In this document: in pieces, positions 9,019 through 16,550 of the stretch
Position numbering within the stretch: position 1 is the first letter of the stretch
How the letters are laid out: each line of letters opens with the position of its first letter
NCBI RefSeq assembly: GCF_023634065.1
Contig: NZ_JALKCV010000013.1
Location: forward strand, 1-64,000
Reading direction: 5' to 3'
Length of the DNA: 64,000 nucleotides
From: Microbulbifer litoralis
GTDB lineage: Bacteria > Pseudomonadota > Gammaproteobacteria > Pseudomonadales > Cellvibrionaceae
The notes under the pieces: generated by a model
Told to the model about the DNA's origin: nothing
Databases searched by the model: none
The model's input: only the letters and a program-made list of their open reading frames with translations
Position numbers and translations under genes: made by a program

Positions 9019-11136
9019 TCAGATACCGCTCTCGCGCACAAAAACACCCGCAACCCTGCGGGACAATAACTGCAGGAGACTGATCGGCTCGCCGAATACC
9101 ACCAGGTAGCCGATGCGTTGGCCCGCCAGTGCCCGGCGTTCGGTGGCCGCCAGTGAAAATTCCAGCCGCTGGCGGGCCTCGTCGATACGCTCGCCTTTGT
9201 CACCGGTCCGCAGTGGGCCGCCGAAGGTGCTGGCGAGCGCCGGGTCGTCGAGTTTGTGGGAGCCGATATCGTCGATGGTCTCGATGTGGACATCGACCGC
9301 TTGCCAGCGACCGCGCAGGAACAGGCGGCCGTGGGTGCGTCCGCGAATGCGCGCCACATGTTGCGTCCGGCCGTAGGCGCGGCCGCGCAGGCTGTCCGGG
9401 TCGACGATGGACAGCACCGGCTGGTTCACCGACAGGTGTTCGCCGCGGCCGATACCGGGCAGCCGCCAGTCGACGCGCCCGCTTTGCTTTGCCACCAGCT
9501 GCTGTTGTGCCTTTTTCGCCTGCAGGCTCTGCAGTTCCCGCTCCTTGCTGAGCAGGTCCTGCAGGTAGACGGCATCCAGGGAGTCCAGTGCCGATTCGAA
9601 TCCGTCGCGGTTCTTGCGCGCCTGCAGCAATTGCAGTTCCCGTCGGCCGCGCTGCAGGCGGTAGTCCAGTTCGCTGTTTTCCAGTTTCAGCAGTAGCTGG
9701 CCGGCGACAACCCGGTCGCCCGGTTTCACTGGAATGGCAGCCACTAATCCTGCCGTTGGTGCCAGTACCTGCTGCCGGTCGGCAAAGTAGGTGGCGGCCG
9801 GCAATTGCACCGGCCAGGGCAGCGGCAGCAGGAACAGCGCCAGCAGCAGTGCCAGCAGTATCAGTGGTGGACGGCGCAAGTGGTTGAGCCAATGCCATGG
9901 CCGCATTGTGTCGCCGCGCTCGCCGCCGCTGCGTCCGCGCAGGTGCCGGGCAAAGGTGTTGATTTCCCGCACCGCTGGAATCAACAGCAGTACCGCGATA
10001 CAGAAAAAGAACACCAGCAGGCCGGCGGCCTTGAACAGTAACTGGTAGGCCATCCAGCTGATGGTCAGGAATACACCCAGGCGGTACAGCAGGCTGAAAA
10101 GCCCGAAACAGACCAGCAGTCGCTCGCGCTTTTTCTGTTCTGCGCTGCGCTGTCGGGGAGGGTTTTTCAGCAGCAGGTTCCAGGTGGCGGTGCGCAACAG
10201 TGTGGCGCTGGTCTGGTGCAGGTTTTTCTCACCGGTGTAGTCGCTCAGCAGGTAGTAGCCATCGAAGCGCATCAGTGGATTGAGGTTGATCAGCAGTGTG
10301 GTCACCAGCGATGAGGTGAACAGGAAAAAGGCCGCCGAGCGCAGCGGGCCATTTTCCAGCAGGCACCAGGCGATGGCTGCCGTCAGCCCCAGGAGAATTT
10401 CGAAGGCGACGCCGGCACAGGAGATATGCAGTCGCGCTTTCCTGGGCAGCCGCCAGGCATCGGTAATTTCACTGTACATGATCGGCATCAGCGCGATCAG
10501 CCCGATGCCCACACTGTTGGCGCGGATACCGTAGAGGCGCGCCACACTGCAGTGACCGAGTTCGTGCAGCAGGCTCAGCGCGAAAAACGCCAGCGCAAAG
10601 AAGCCGATACCCGCCGGACTCCAGCTGGCGCGCAGGTGCGCCAGGTAATCGAGCCAGTGCTGGCCGATGGATAGCGCGGTGAGTGCCGCGGTCGCGATGA
10701 CGGCCAGCCAGAAAAAGCGCCGGCCGGTCAGTCGCGCCAGTGGTGCCAGCCAGCGGCTGAGCCGCTGCGGGGAAAATAGCGGCCGCCGCCAGAATACCCA
10801 CTTCTGCACGCCCTGCAGCGGCGCCACGGCACGGCTACCGGCGCGCTGCTGTAGGTCGACGGCGCGGCTCTGCAGCAGGTCGTTGTCGGCGGCGAAACGC
10901 CGGAACTGCTCTACGGCGTCTTCGTTGATCTCGCAGTGCCGCTCGCGGGAGAGACGGTCCGCGATCGCCGCCGGTGACCCCAGGTGCCAGAGGCGCAGTA
11001 TCAGTAGTTCCAGTTCGCCCAGTTCGATATAGAGCGCCCGCAGCGGATCGTAGATCATCCAGCCGCGCTCGCGGCCCGGTTCTTCCGGGGCGCGGTGAAA
11101 CTGCAGGTCCCTGCGCAGTGTGGGCCAGGTATCCAC
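9019..11136 (-). CDS. M50 site-2-protease-like / HlyD fusion membrane protein
   Basis: A 705-residue protein. The N-terminal 100 residues are PqqD-like/winged-helix in character. A polytopic M50 domain follows, with the zinc motif HELGH (191-195) and the second motif NLNPLMRFDGYY (284-295, Asp292), so the peptidase motifs are intact. After further membrane segments and a basic loop comes an HlyD-type lipoyl/barrel-sandwich region (about 440-640, around APTAGLVAAIPVKPGD). The start is GTG with GGAG seven bases upstream. It is transcribed just before the giant protein. Such fusions are known beside HlyD and TolC genes, but their mechanism is unsettled. Here it may be the inner-membrane core of an exporter, or may process the cargo (inference). 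Confidence 0.82.
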   Translation of the reverse strand: MDTWPTLRRDLQFHRAPEEPGRERGWMIYDPLRALYIELGELELLILRLWHLGSPAAIADRLSRERHCEINEDAVEQFRRFAADNDLLQSRAVDLQQRAGSRAVAPLQGVQKWVFWRRPLFSPQRLSRWLAPLARLTGRRFFWLAVIATAALTALSIGQHWLDYLAHLRASWSPAGIGFFALAFFALSLLHELGHCSVARLYGIRANSVGIGLIALMPIMYSEITDAWRLPRKARLHISCAGVAFEILLGLTAAIAWCLLENGPLRSAAFFLFTSSLVTTLLINLNPLMRFDGYYLLSDYTGEKNLHQTSATLLRTATWNLLLKNPPRQRSAEQKKRERLLVCFGLFSLLYRLGVFLTISWMAYQLLFKAAGLLVFFFCIAVLLLIPAVREINTFARHLRGRSGGERGDTMRPWHWLNHLRRPPLILLALLLALFLLPLPWPVQLPAATYFADRQQVLAPTAGLVAAIPVKPGDRVVAGQLLLKLENSELDYRLQRGRRELQLLQARKNRDGFESALDSLDAVYLQDLLSKERELQSLQAKKAQQQLVAKQSGRVDWRLPGIGRGEHLSVNQPVLSIVDPDSLRGRAYGRTQHVARIRGRTHGRLFLRGRWQAVDVHIETIDDIGSHKLDDPALASTFGGPLRTGDKGERIDEARQRLEFSLAATERRALAGQRIGYLVVFGEPISLLQLLSRRVAGVFVRESGI

Positions 11137-11231
11137 TCGGTAACTCCAACTTCTTCAGAAACCCGGGCTGGTGCCCGGCTTTAGATCGGTGCGCAGTGCT
11201 CTACATCTGTATCGGTGTTTTCCGCGCCGTT

Positions 11232-11265
11232 ATGCCCGGATTCCGCTGCGCTGCATCCGGGCTAC
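11232..11265. repeat. REP-like palindrome, copy 2, inside the secretion operon
   Basis: GCCCGGATTCCGCTGCGCTG runs into CATCCGGGC, an imperfect palindrome of the widespread REP type. It lies in the 160-bp gap between the GAF/HlyD gene and the M50/HlyD gene. As RNA it would form a hairpin and could moderate read-through or stabilise the upstream mRNA. Confidence 0.75.
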
Positions 11266-11296
11266 GCGTTGGGCCGGGCACCGTCCGGTGCGACAC

Positions 11297-12604
11297 TCAA
11301 AATCCCAGCCAGCGCCGCGCACTGGCCAGGGGCCGGCGCAACAGGTAGTAGACCAGCGGCACGCGGGCGCCGTAGATGCGCGCGTGGCCCTGGGTGTTGA
11401 TGCGGATACCGGGTCGGTCCTCGCCGATGGCGGCGATCAGGCGATAACTTGCCGGCCGGTTTTCGCCGTCGGTGGTCATCAGGCTCTGGTAGCTGATCCG
11501 GCCACGAATCGGCGCCAGCGGGTTGGCCTCGGCGTAGAACACCGTCTCCGCATTTTGCGGCAGCTCGATCGCATCGGCGGTGGGCAGGTCGATGCGGATC
11601 TGGCGCGCGTCCGGGCGCACGATTTCCATGACTTTTTCCCCGGCGCGCACGCGGCGGCCGATCCACTCGGACGGGTCGGTAAAAATGGCCACGCCGGTGT
11701 CCGGCGCGCGCACGCGGGTTTTCCGCAGTATGTCGCCCTGGTATTCCAGCTCCAGGTGGCGGATCGCCAGGTCGGTTTCCGCCTGGGCCAGGCGGTGGCC
11801 GGCGGCGGCCTCGCGAAAATTGTATTGCCGCGTCATGCGCAGCCGTTCGCGGTAGAGGGCGATCTCCTGTTGCACCTTGTCGATCTCCGCCTCCACCTCG
11901 GCGGATTCCAGTGTGAACAGCAGCTGGTCCGTCTCCACCGGTGCATTGGGGGGCACCGCGATAGAGCGGATCACGCCCTCGGTCCTGGCGGAGACGATAC
12001 GCGGTTCTATGGCCGCCAGGGTCGCCGGCGCCAGCACACTCTGGCGGATCGGCAGCAGGCCGACACCGATCAGCAGTGCGGCGACCCACAATTTGCGCCG
12101 CGACAGGTGCAGATGCCACGGGCGGCGCCGGGCACCGCGGCGGGCGAGAAATGCCTGCAGCACCGCATCCGCCAGTTCCCGCTGGACCTGTTGCTCGTGG
12201 TCGCTGAAGGGCGCGCTGCGCAGGAACAGCAGCTGGCCGAAATCGCCGATGCGCGCCGCCAGGTAGTGGGTGCCGCCGGACTCGAATGCCGCCTGCCCGC
12301 GCTCGTCGACCGGGCCGTGGCGCTGCAGCAGGGCCCGGCAGTCGAGGATTTCGCCGCTGGTGTTGTCGATGTCGATGACGTTGGAGGCGGCGATGGCGCG
12401 CAGGTAGGGCGCGCGAAAGAAAATCGCGCTGTCGATATTCAACAGCATCTGGCAGTCGCTGCAGGCGCTGCGTGCAATTTCCCCTTCGCTGCCAGCGGTG
12501 CGCAGCTGTTTTTCCAGCGCCAGGAAGGCGTTGAGCTTTTCCAGCAGCCGCCGGTGGTCGCTGCCGTCCGGATTACGGTTACTGCCGTCGAGCTTCACTG
12601 TCAT
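11297..12604 (-). CDS. GAF-like / HlyD-family membrane adaptor
   Basis: A 435-residue protein. Residues about 15-170 look GAF-like (sensor-type alpha/beta fold: LLNIDSAIFFRAPYL, LLFLRSAPFSDHEQQ). A basic stretch and one membrane helix (about 192-206) follow. The C-terminal half is an HlyD/membrane-fusion region with a split lipoyl domain and an alpha-helical hairpin (VEAEIDKVQQEIALYRERLR). The start lies inside the 3' end of the preceding adaptor gene (26-bp overlap), which suggests translational coupling. The GAF-like half would face the cytoplasm and the HlyD half the periplasm. A regulated adaptor bridging the M50/HlyD core to the TolC-like duct is inference. Confidence 0.75.
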   Translation of the reverse strand: MTVKLDGSNRNPDGSDHRRLLEKLNAFLALEKQLRTAGSEGEIARSACSDCQMLLNIDSAIFFRAPYLRAIAASNVIDIDNTSGEILDCRALLQRHGPVDERGQAAFESGGTHYLAARIGDFGQLLFLRSAPFSDHEQQVQRELADAVLQAFLARRGARRRPWHLHLSRRKLWVAALLIGVGLLPIRQSVLAPATLAAIEPRIVSARTEGVIRSIAVPPNAPVETDQLLFTLESAEVEAEIDKVQQEIALYRERLRMTRQYNFREAAAGHRLAQAETDLAIRHLELEYQGDILRKTRVRAPDTGVAIFTDPSEWIGRRVRAGEKVMEIVRPDARQIRIDLPTADAIELPQNAETVFYAEANPLAPIRGRISYQSLMTTDGENRPASYRLIAAIGEDRPGIRINTQGHARIYGARVPLVYYLLRRPLASARRWLGF

Positions 12605-13367
12605 TCACTCCAGCGACCGCTTTTGCCTCGGTTGCGTGCTCGATACGGAAAAACGCCTCGCCGCTCATGCCGGCAACCAGCAGCGCATCGCGCTCGCGGA
12701 TACTGCCGATCACGCGCACGGTACGGGTGACCGGATCCACGGCCGGCACTATGCGCAGCAGCGTGGCGCTGTATTGGGCACCGGTCTCCTCGATGCGGAC
12801 ACGAAAGGTATCGCCGGGCGCCAGTTGATCGAGCCAGGCGGAGGGCACGATGGCCTCCACTTCCAGGCCCCGGTTGTCCAGCAGTTCGAACAGCGGCATC
12901 CCTATCTCGACGCGCTGGTGGGGTTGCACCTCGCGCCGGATGACGAAGCCGTCGAAGGGCGCGCGCACTTCGCAATGGCCGGCGCGGTGTTGCAGTACCT
13001 TGGCCTTGGCGCCGGCCTCGGCCAGTTGCGCCTGGCTCTGCAGCAATTCCAGTGTACTGATGTTGCCGCCCAGGTCGCGCAGCTCGGTATTGGATTCCAG
13101 TTGCCTGCGAGCCATGTCACGGCGGGCCTCGGCGCTGTCGAGTTCCGCGCGCAACTCGGTGCAGTCGAAGCGCGCCAGCAGGTCCCCGCGGGCGAAGCGG
13201 TCGCCATCGCGCACCTTGACCTCGGTGATTTTGGCTGCGATCTCGGCAGAAATTTCCACGCGGCTGAGCGCGGTGAGTTTGGCCGGTGCGGTGGCGGGTT
13301 CGGCAGTCGCCAACAGCGGCACTGCCAGCAGCGTGGCGACGAGGACAAGGGGACTGCGCACGGCCAT
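12579..13367 (-). CDS. RND/HlyD-type periplasmic adaptor subunit
   Basis: A 262-residue membrane-fusion protein with a Sec signal peptide (MAVRSPLVLVATLLAVPLLA, cleaved after about TAEP). The lipoyl half-motifs are KITEVKVRDGDRFARGDLLARFDCTEL and GHCEVRAPFDGFVIRREVQPHQRV, separated by a short coiled-coil hairpin (about 75-130) and followed by a beta-barrel. It is shorter than typical RND adaptors (about 380). The frame is open far upstream over the TolC-like gene, but the ATG at 13367 overlaps the TolC-like stop codon by one base (TGATG), which fixes the start. It links inner and outer membrane parts of the apparatus; no RND pump is encoded nearby. Confidence 0.82.
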   Translation of the reverse strand: MAVRSPLVLVATLLAVPLLATAEPATAPAKLTALSRVEISAEIAAKITEVKVRDGDRFARGDLLARFDCTELRAELDSAEARRDMARRQLESNTELRDLGGNISTLELLQSQAQLAEAGAKAKVLQHRAGHCEVRAPFDGFVIRREVQPHQRVEIGMPLFELLDNRGLEVEAIVPSAWLDQLAPGDTFRVRIEETGAQYSATLLRIVPAVDPVTRTVRVIGSIRERDALLVAGMSGEAFFRIEHATEAKAVAGVNDSEARRQ

Positions 13368-14944
13368 CACCAGCGGACCGAAGCTTGTGAATCGTCGGCG
13401 ATCCGGCTCTGGCGCGCCTCGACGCCGACGGGCGAATAGCCACCGGTGGGCAGCAGCTCGCGACTGGCGCCGGCGGCGCGCATGTCGGCCACCTGTTGCT
13501 GGATCAGGTCCAGCGGCTGCCGGTAGTCGATATAGTATTCCGGGCTGAAGCCGACGGCGTTGCCGAGCTTGCCATTGGCGTTGCGCCAGTCGGCGTAGGT
13601 GACATCGCGGCGCACGCCGGACAGCAGGTTGCGGGTGGCGGCGCGAATGCTCTCCAGCTCGGTACCCTGGCTCGCCTGCCAGCGGGCGCGAGCCTGCTGT
13701 GCCATCTGCTGGTCGATATCCGCCAGCTCCAGCGCGTACTGGTAATTCAATTGCGCGCGGCGCAGGTGGCTGTGGGCCAGGTCGATCTGCGTGAGTACGG
13801 CGACGGTGAGCGCGGCGCGGCGCACATCGCCGAGCTTGATATTGTCGCGGGCGTAGTCGACGGTGTCGCGGCCGGCCACCACCGTGTGCAACAGGTTCCA
13901 GGTCAGTTGCAGGCTGCTTTCGCCCCAGTCGTTGTAGAGCAGGAAACTGTTGTCGTCGTAGCGGTAGCCGGTGTGCAGCTCCAGCCCGGGCAGCAGTTCC
14001 AGGCAGGCCTTGCGCAGTTCGTCGGCGGCCATGCGGCGGCGGTAGTCTTCCTCGATCAGTTCCGGGCGGTTGCGCAGGCCGTACTGTTCCAGCGCCACGA
14101 TATCCATATTGGCGAAGGGGTTGCCGATACTGTCGCCGGACTCGGAGCCGGCGACCCGGTATTCGGTGCCCGGCGGCAGGCCCATCAGCGATGCCAGCTC
14201 GCGCCGGGCATCGTGCATATTGCCCTCCAGCTCGATCAGCTGCTGCAGGGTCTGCAGCAGCTCGCGCCGGTAGGCGAGGCTGGCCTCGGTCTTGCGCAGG
14301 CCGCGCTCGGCGCTCACACGGGAGCGCGCCAGCGCCTCGCGGGTTCGCTTGATCAGCGTGGGCAGCCGGGTCTCGGCGCGCTGGGCCGCCTGCGCCATCC
14401 AATAGGCGTACTCGACGTCCATGATCACGTTGTGCATCATCTTGCGCTGTCGCTCCACGGCGATCATGACGCCGTCGGCCGCCTGTTTGGCGGACAGGTA
14501 GTTGATGCCGAAGTCCAGCACGTTCCAGTAGAGATCCAGCCCTGCGGTGCTGTAGGTTTTGTCCAGCGAGGTGGACTGGACCAGCGACTCGTTGCCGTCC
14601 ACGTCCTCGCTGCTGGCGAAGTGCTGTTTGTTGCGGTGCCAGTAGCCGGCATCGGCGGCGATTTCCGGCAGCATTTCCCAGCGCGATAATTTCAGTTCGC
14701 GGTTTGCCACCGCCGCCTCCATCAGCTTGAGGCGGTTGTCCATGTTGTAGGCGATGGCGCGGGCGATGGCCTCGTTGAGGGTGACGGGGCCGGACACCGG
14801 CTGCTGGTTGCCGAACGCCGTGGCCATATCCGCGTTGACGCGTTCTTCGATGCTGGCGCGATCCACGGCCTCCGGTGTAACGGTACAGGCGCTCAGTAAT
14901 GCGAGAGTGGCTGCAAAAGCCGCAACAGTCGGTAGGTAACGCAT
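13367..14944 (-). CDS. TolC-family outer-membrane lipoprotein
   Basis: A 525-residue outer-membrane efflux protein with a lipobox (LLSAC, Cys20). Two repeats of long alpha-helical hairpins contain conserved outer-membrane-factor features such as NRPELIEEDYRRRMAADELRKACLELLPGLELHTGY. It would supply the trimeric outer-membrane duct and periplasmic tunnel. It is the first gene of the operon; 166 bp separate it from the LacI gene upstream and presumably hold the promoter. The stop overlaps the next start by one base. The family is firm, but the substrate is inferred only from the giant cargo gene at the operon end. Confidence 0.85.
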   Translation of the reverse strand: MRYLPTVAAFAATLALLSACTVTPEAVDRASIEERVNADMATAFGNQQPVSGPVTLNEAIARAIAYNMDNRLKLMEAAVANRELKLSRWEMLPEIAADAGYWHRNKQHFASSEDVDGNESLVQSTSLDKTYSTAGLDLYWNVLDFGINYLSAKQAADGVMIAVERQRKMMHNVIMDVEYAYWMAQAAQRAETRLPTLIKRTREALARSRVSAERGLRKTEASLAYRRELLQTLQQLIELEGNMHDARRELASLMGLPPGTEYRVAGSESGDSIGNPFANMDIVALEQYGLRNRPELIEEDYRRRMAADELRKACLELLPGLELHTGYRYDDNSFLLYNDWGESSLQLTWNLLHTVVAGRDTVDYARDNIKLGDVRRAALTVAVLTQIDLAHSHLRRAQLNYQYALELADIDQQMAQQARARWQASQGTELESIRAATRNLLSGVRRDVTYADWRNANGKLGNAVGFSPEYYIDYRQPLDLIQQQVADMRAAGASRELLPTGGYSPVGVEARQSRIADDSQASVRW

Positions 14945-15110
14945 TTGTCTTCAAATCCTGGGGGAACAGAAACAGGTACACTCCGTGTGCCGGTTAAGGC
15001 TAGTACATCTGTACGATACGTTGCCGGAAGCCGGCTTTGGGGGAGAAAACCGGCGACAGAAGATGTTGAGAAGGGGGCCCCGTGGGGAAGAAGCGATGGA
15101 ACGGCGGTGT

Positions 15111-16121
15111 TCAAGCCGGCGCCGGCCCGGTGCTTTTCCGCACCACCAGCCGGTGGGGCAGTATGCGGTTGCAGGCGGCCATTTTCCGGCCCTTCAACTG
15201 CGGCAGCAGCAGCTCCATGCACTCGATGCCGATTTCCGTCATCGGCTGGGCGACGGTGGTCAGGGCCGGGTAGCAGTATTCGGCGTAGGAAATATCGTCG
15301 AAGCCCATCACCGAGATATCCGCGGGAATGCGGTAGCCCATGTCGTGCAGGGTCGCGAGGCAGCTCATGGCCATCTCATCGCTGAAATTGAAAATCGCGC
15401 TGGGGCGGTCCCGCAGTTCCATCAGTTTGCGGGTGGCGCGCTCGGCGTCGCGCAGACCGTAGTTACCGGCCTCGACCAGGGTTTCATCCACCGGGATACC
15501 CGCCCGGTGCAGCGCGTAGCGGTAGCCTTTCAGGCGGTCCTGGGTGCTGGGGGATTTCAGGTGGCCGGTCACCGCGGCGATGCGTTTGTGGCCGAGGGAG
15601 AGCAGGTGGTTGACCGCCTCCTCCGCCGCGGCCACATTGTCGATATTGACCCTGGGCAGGCCGGGCAGGTCGATGGGTTCGCAGGCGTTGACCATCGGCG
15701 GCAGCTGGTCTTCCAGCGGGATTTCCGGGTCCACGTCGATCGGCAGGTTGGAGCAGAACAGCAGTATGCCGTCCGCCTGGCGCGAGCGGGCCATGGCGGC
15801 GAAGGAGCGCTCGCGGCTCTCCAGTTCCTGGGTGTCGCCCAGCAGCAGCGAGTAGCCGTTTTCCAACGCGATACTCTCGATGGCGCGGATCACCGGGTAG
15901 TTGAAGGCACTGGTGACGTCGGGAATGATCGCCACCAGATTGTTGGTCTTCGCCTTGCGCAGGCCGGCGCCCAGGTTGCTGGGGGTATAACCGGTGCGGC
16001 GGATGACTTCCTGCACCAGGTTGCGCTTCTCCTCGCTGACCAGTTCCGGGTTGTGGATGACCCGGGACACGGTGGAAGGGGATACATTCGCCGCTTTGGC
16101 AATCTCGATGATTCCGGTCAT
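15111..16121 (-). CDS. LacI/GalR-family transcriptional regulator
   Basis: A 336-residue repressor. The N-terminal helix-turn-helix and hinge are clear (IIEIAKAANVSPSTVSRVIH), followed by a periplasmic-binding-protein-like sugar domain (LVAIIPDVTSAFNYPVIRAIE ... ISVMGFDDISYAEYCYPALT). An ATG five codons upstream exists, but the one at 16121 has GAGAG ahead of it and starts the HTH at the usual distance. Next to a glycan locus it is the obvious candidate reader of the TGAAAACGTTTTCA-type operators near 24500 and 31700. The effector is probably an alpha-glucooligosaccharide (inference). A long hairpin repeat sits just upstream. Confidence 0.9.
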   Translation of the reverse strand: MTGIIEIAKAANVSPSTVSRVIHNPELVSEEKRNLVQEVIRRTGYTPSNLGAGLRKAKTNNLVAIIPDVTSAFNYPVIRAIESIALENGYSLLLGDTQELESRERSFAAMARSRQADGILLFCSNLPIDVDPEIPLEDQLPPMVNACEPIDLPGLPRVNIDNVAAAEEAVNHLLSLGHKRIAAVTGHLKSPSTQDRLKGYRYALHRAGIPVDETLVEAGNYGLRDAERATRKLMELRDRPSAIFNFSDEMAMSCLATLHDMGYRIPADISVMGFDDISYAEYCYPALTTVAQPMTEIGIECMELLLPQLKGRKMAACNRILPHRLVVRKSTGPAPA

Positions 16122-16193
16122 GGCGTTTTCTCTCATTATTATTTTTCATGTACTCGAGTTTCGGAGTTGGGAAATGTGGCAAGTTGGCACTGA

Positions 16194-16298
16194 GCCGGGT
16201 GGAGTGGCCCTTTGCGGGACCTTATGAGACAGGGATGTCGATTAGAGCGTACAGGGACGTATTCACCGCGTGTCCCGCAAAGGGCCACTCCACCCGGC
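16194..16298. repeat. Long hairpin repeat, family B, copy 1
   Basis: Arms 16194-16220 and 16272-16298 are perfect 27-base inverted copies around a 51-base loop. The loop holds TACAGGGACGTATTCAC and GCGTGTCCC, shared with copy 2 at 27742-27915. Flanking CGAGTTTCGGAGTT (from 16154) and CCCCGAAACTTGA (16312-16324) extend the palindrome outward. It sits immediately 5' of lacI on the minus strand, so it may lie in the leader RNA. Confidence 0.85.
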
Positions 16299-16330
16299 GC
16301 CCCGGCCCGCGCCCCGAAACTTGATTGACG

Positions 16331-16550
16331 ATGATAGCGGGACTCCGAAACGAACGCACTGTCGGCACCGGAGTTAGGATGAATACCTGGTTTCAGGTCG
16401 GTATTGTGGGATGAGATACGGCGGTGGACCTGGATAGGGATCACGTTTCCTAAATTTATCCGCAGGACACCTGAGAATTTTCAGGATTCCGGCATTGGCG
16501 GGACAAGAGAGGGGCGCGTATGCGCCCCCCGCCAGACCGGTTGTCGCCGG
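16331..16550. other. Gene-free gap between lacI region and GH87 3' end
   Basis: About 220 bp without a convincing ORF, promoter or terminator. It is the space downstream of the minus-strand GH87 gene. CTGAGAATTTTCAG near 16471 is a short palindrome that faintly recalls the LacI operators but lacks the central CG. Confidence 0.4.

Noticed and set aside
13368-14981. N-terminal extension that would make the adaptor 800 residues
   Set aside because: It runs through the TolC-like gene in another frame; the signal peptide and the TGATG junction fix the adaptor start at 13367.
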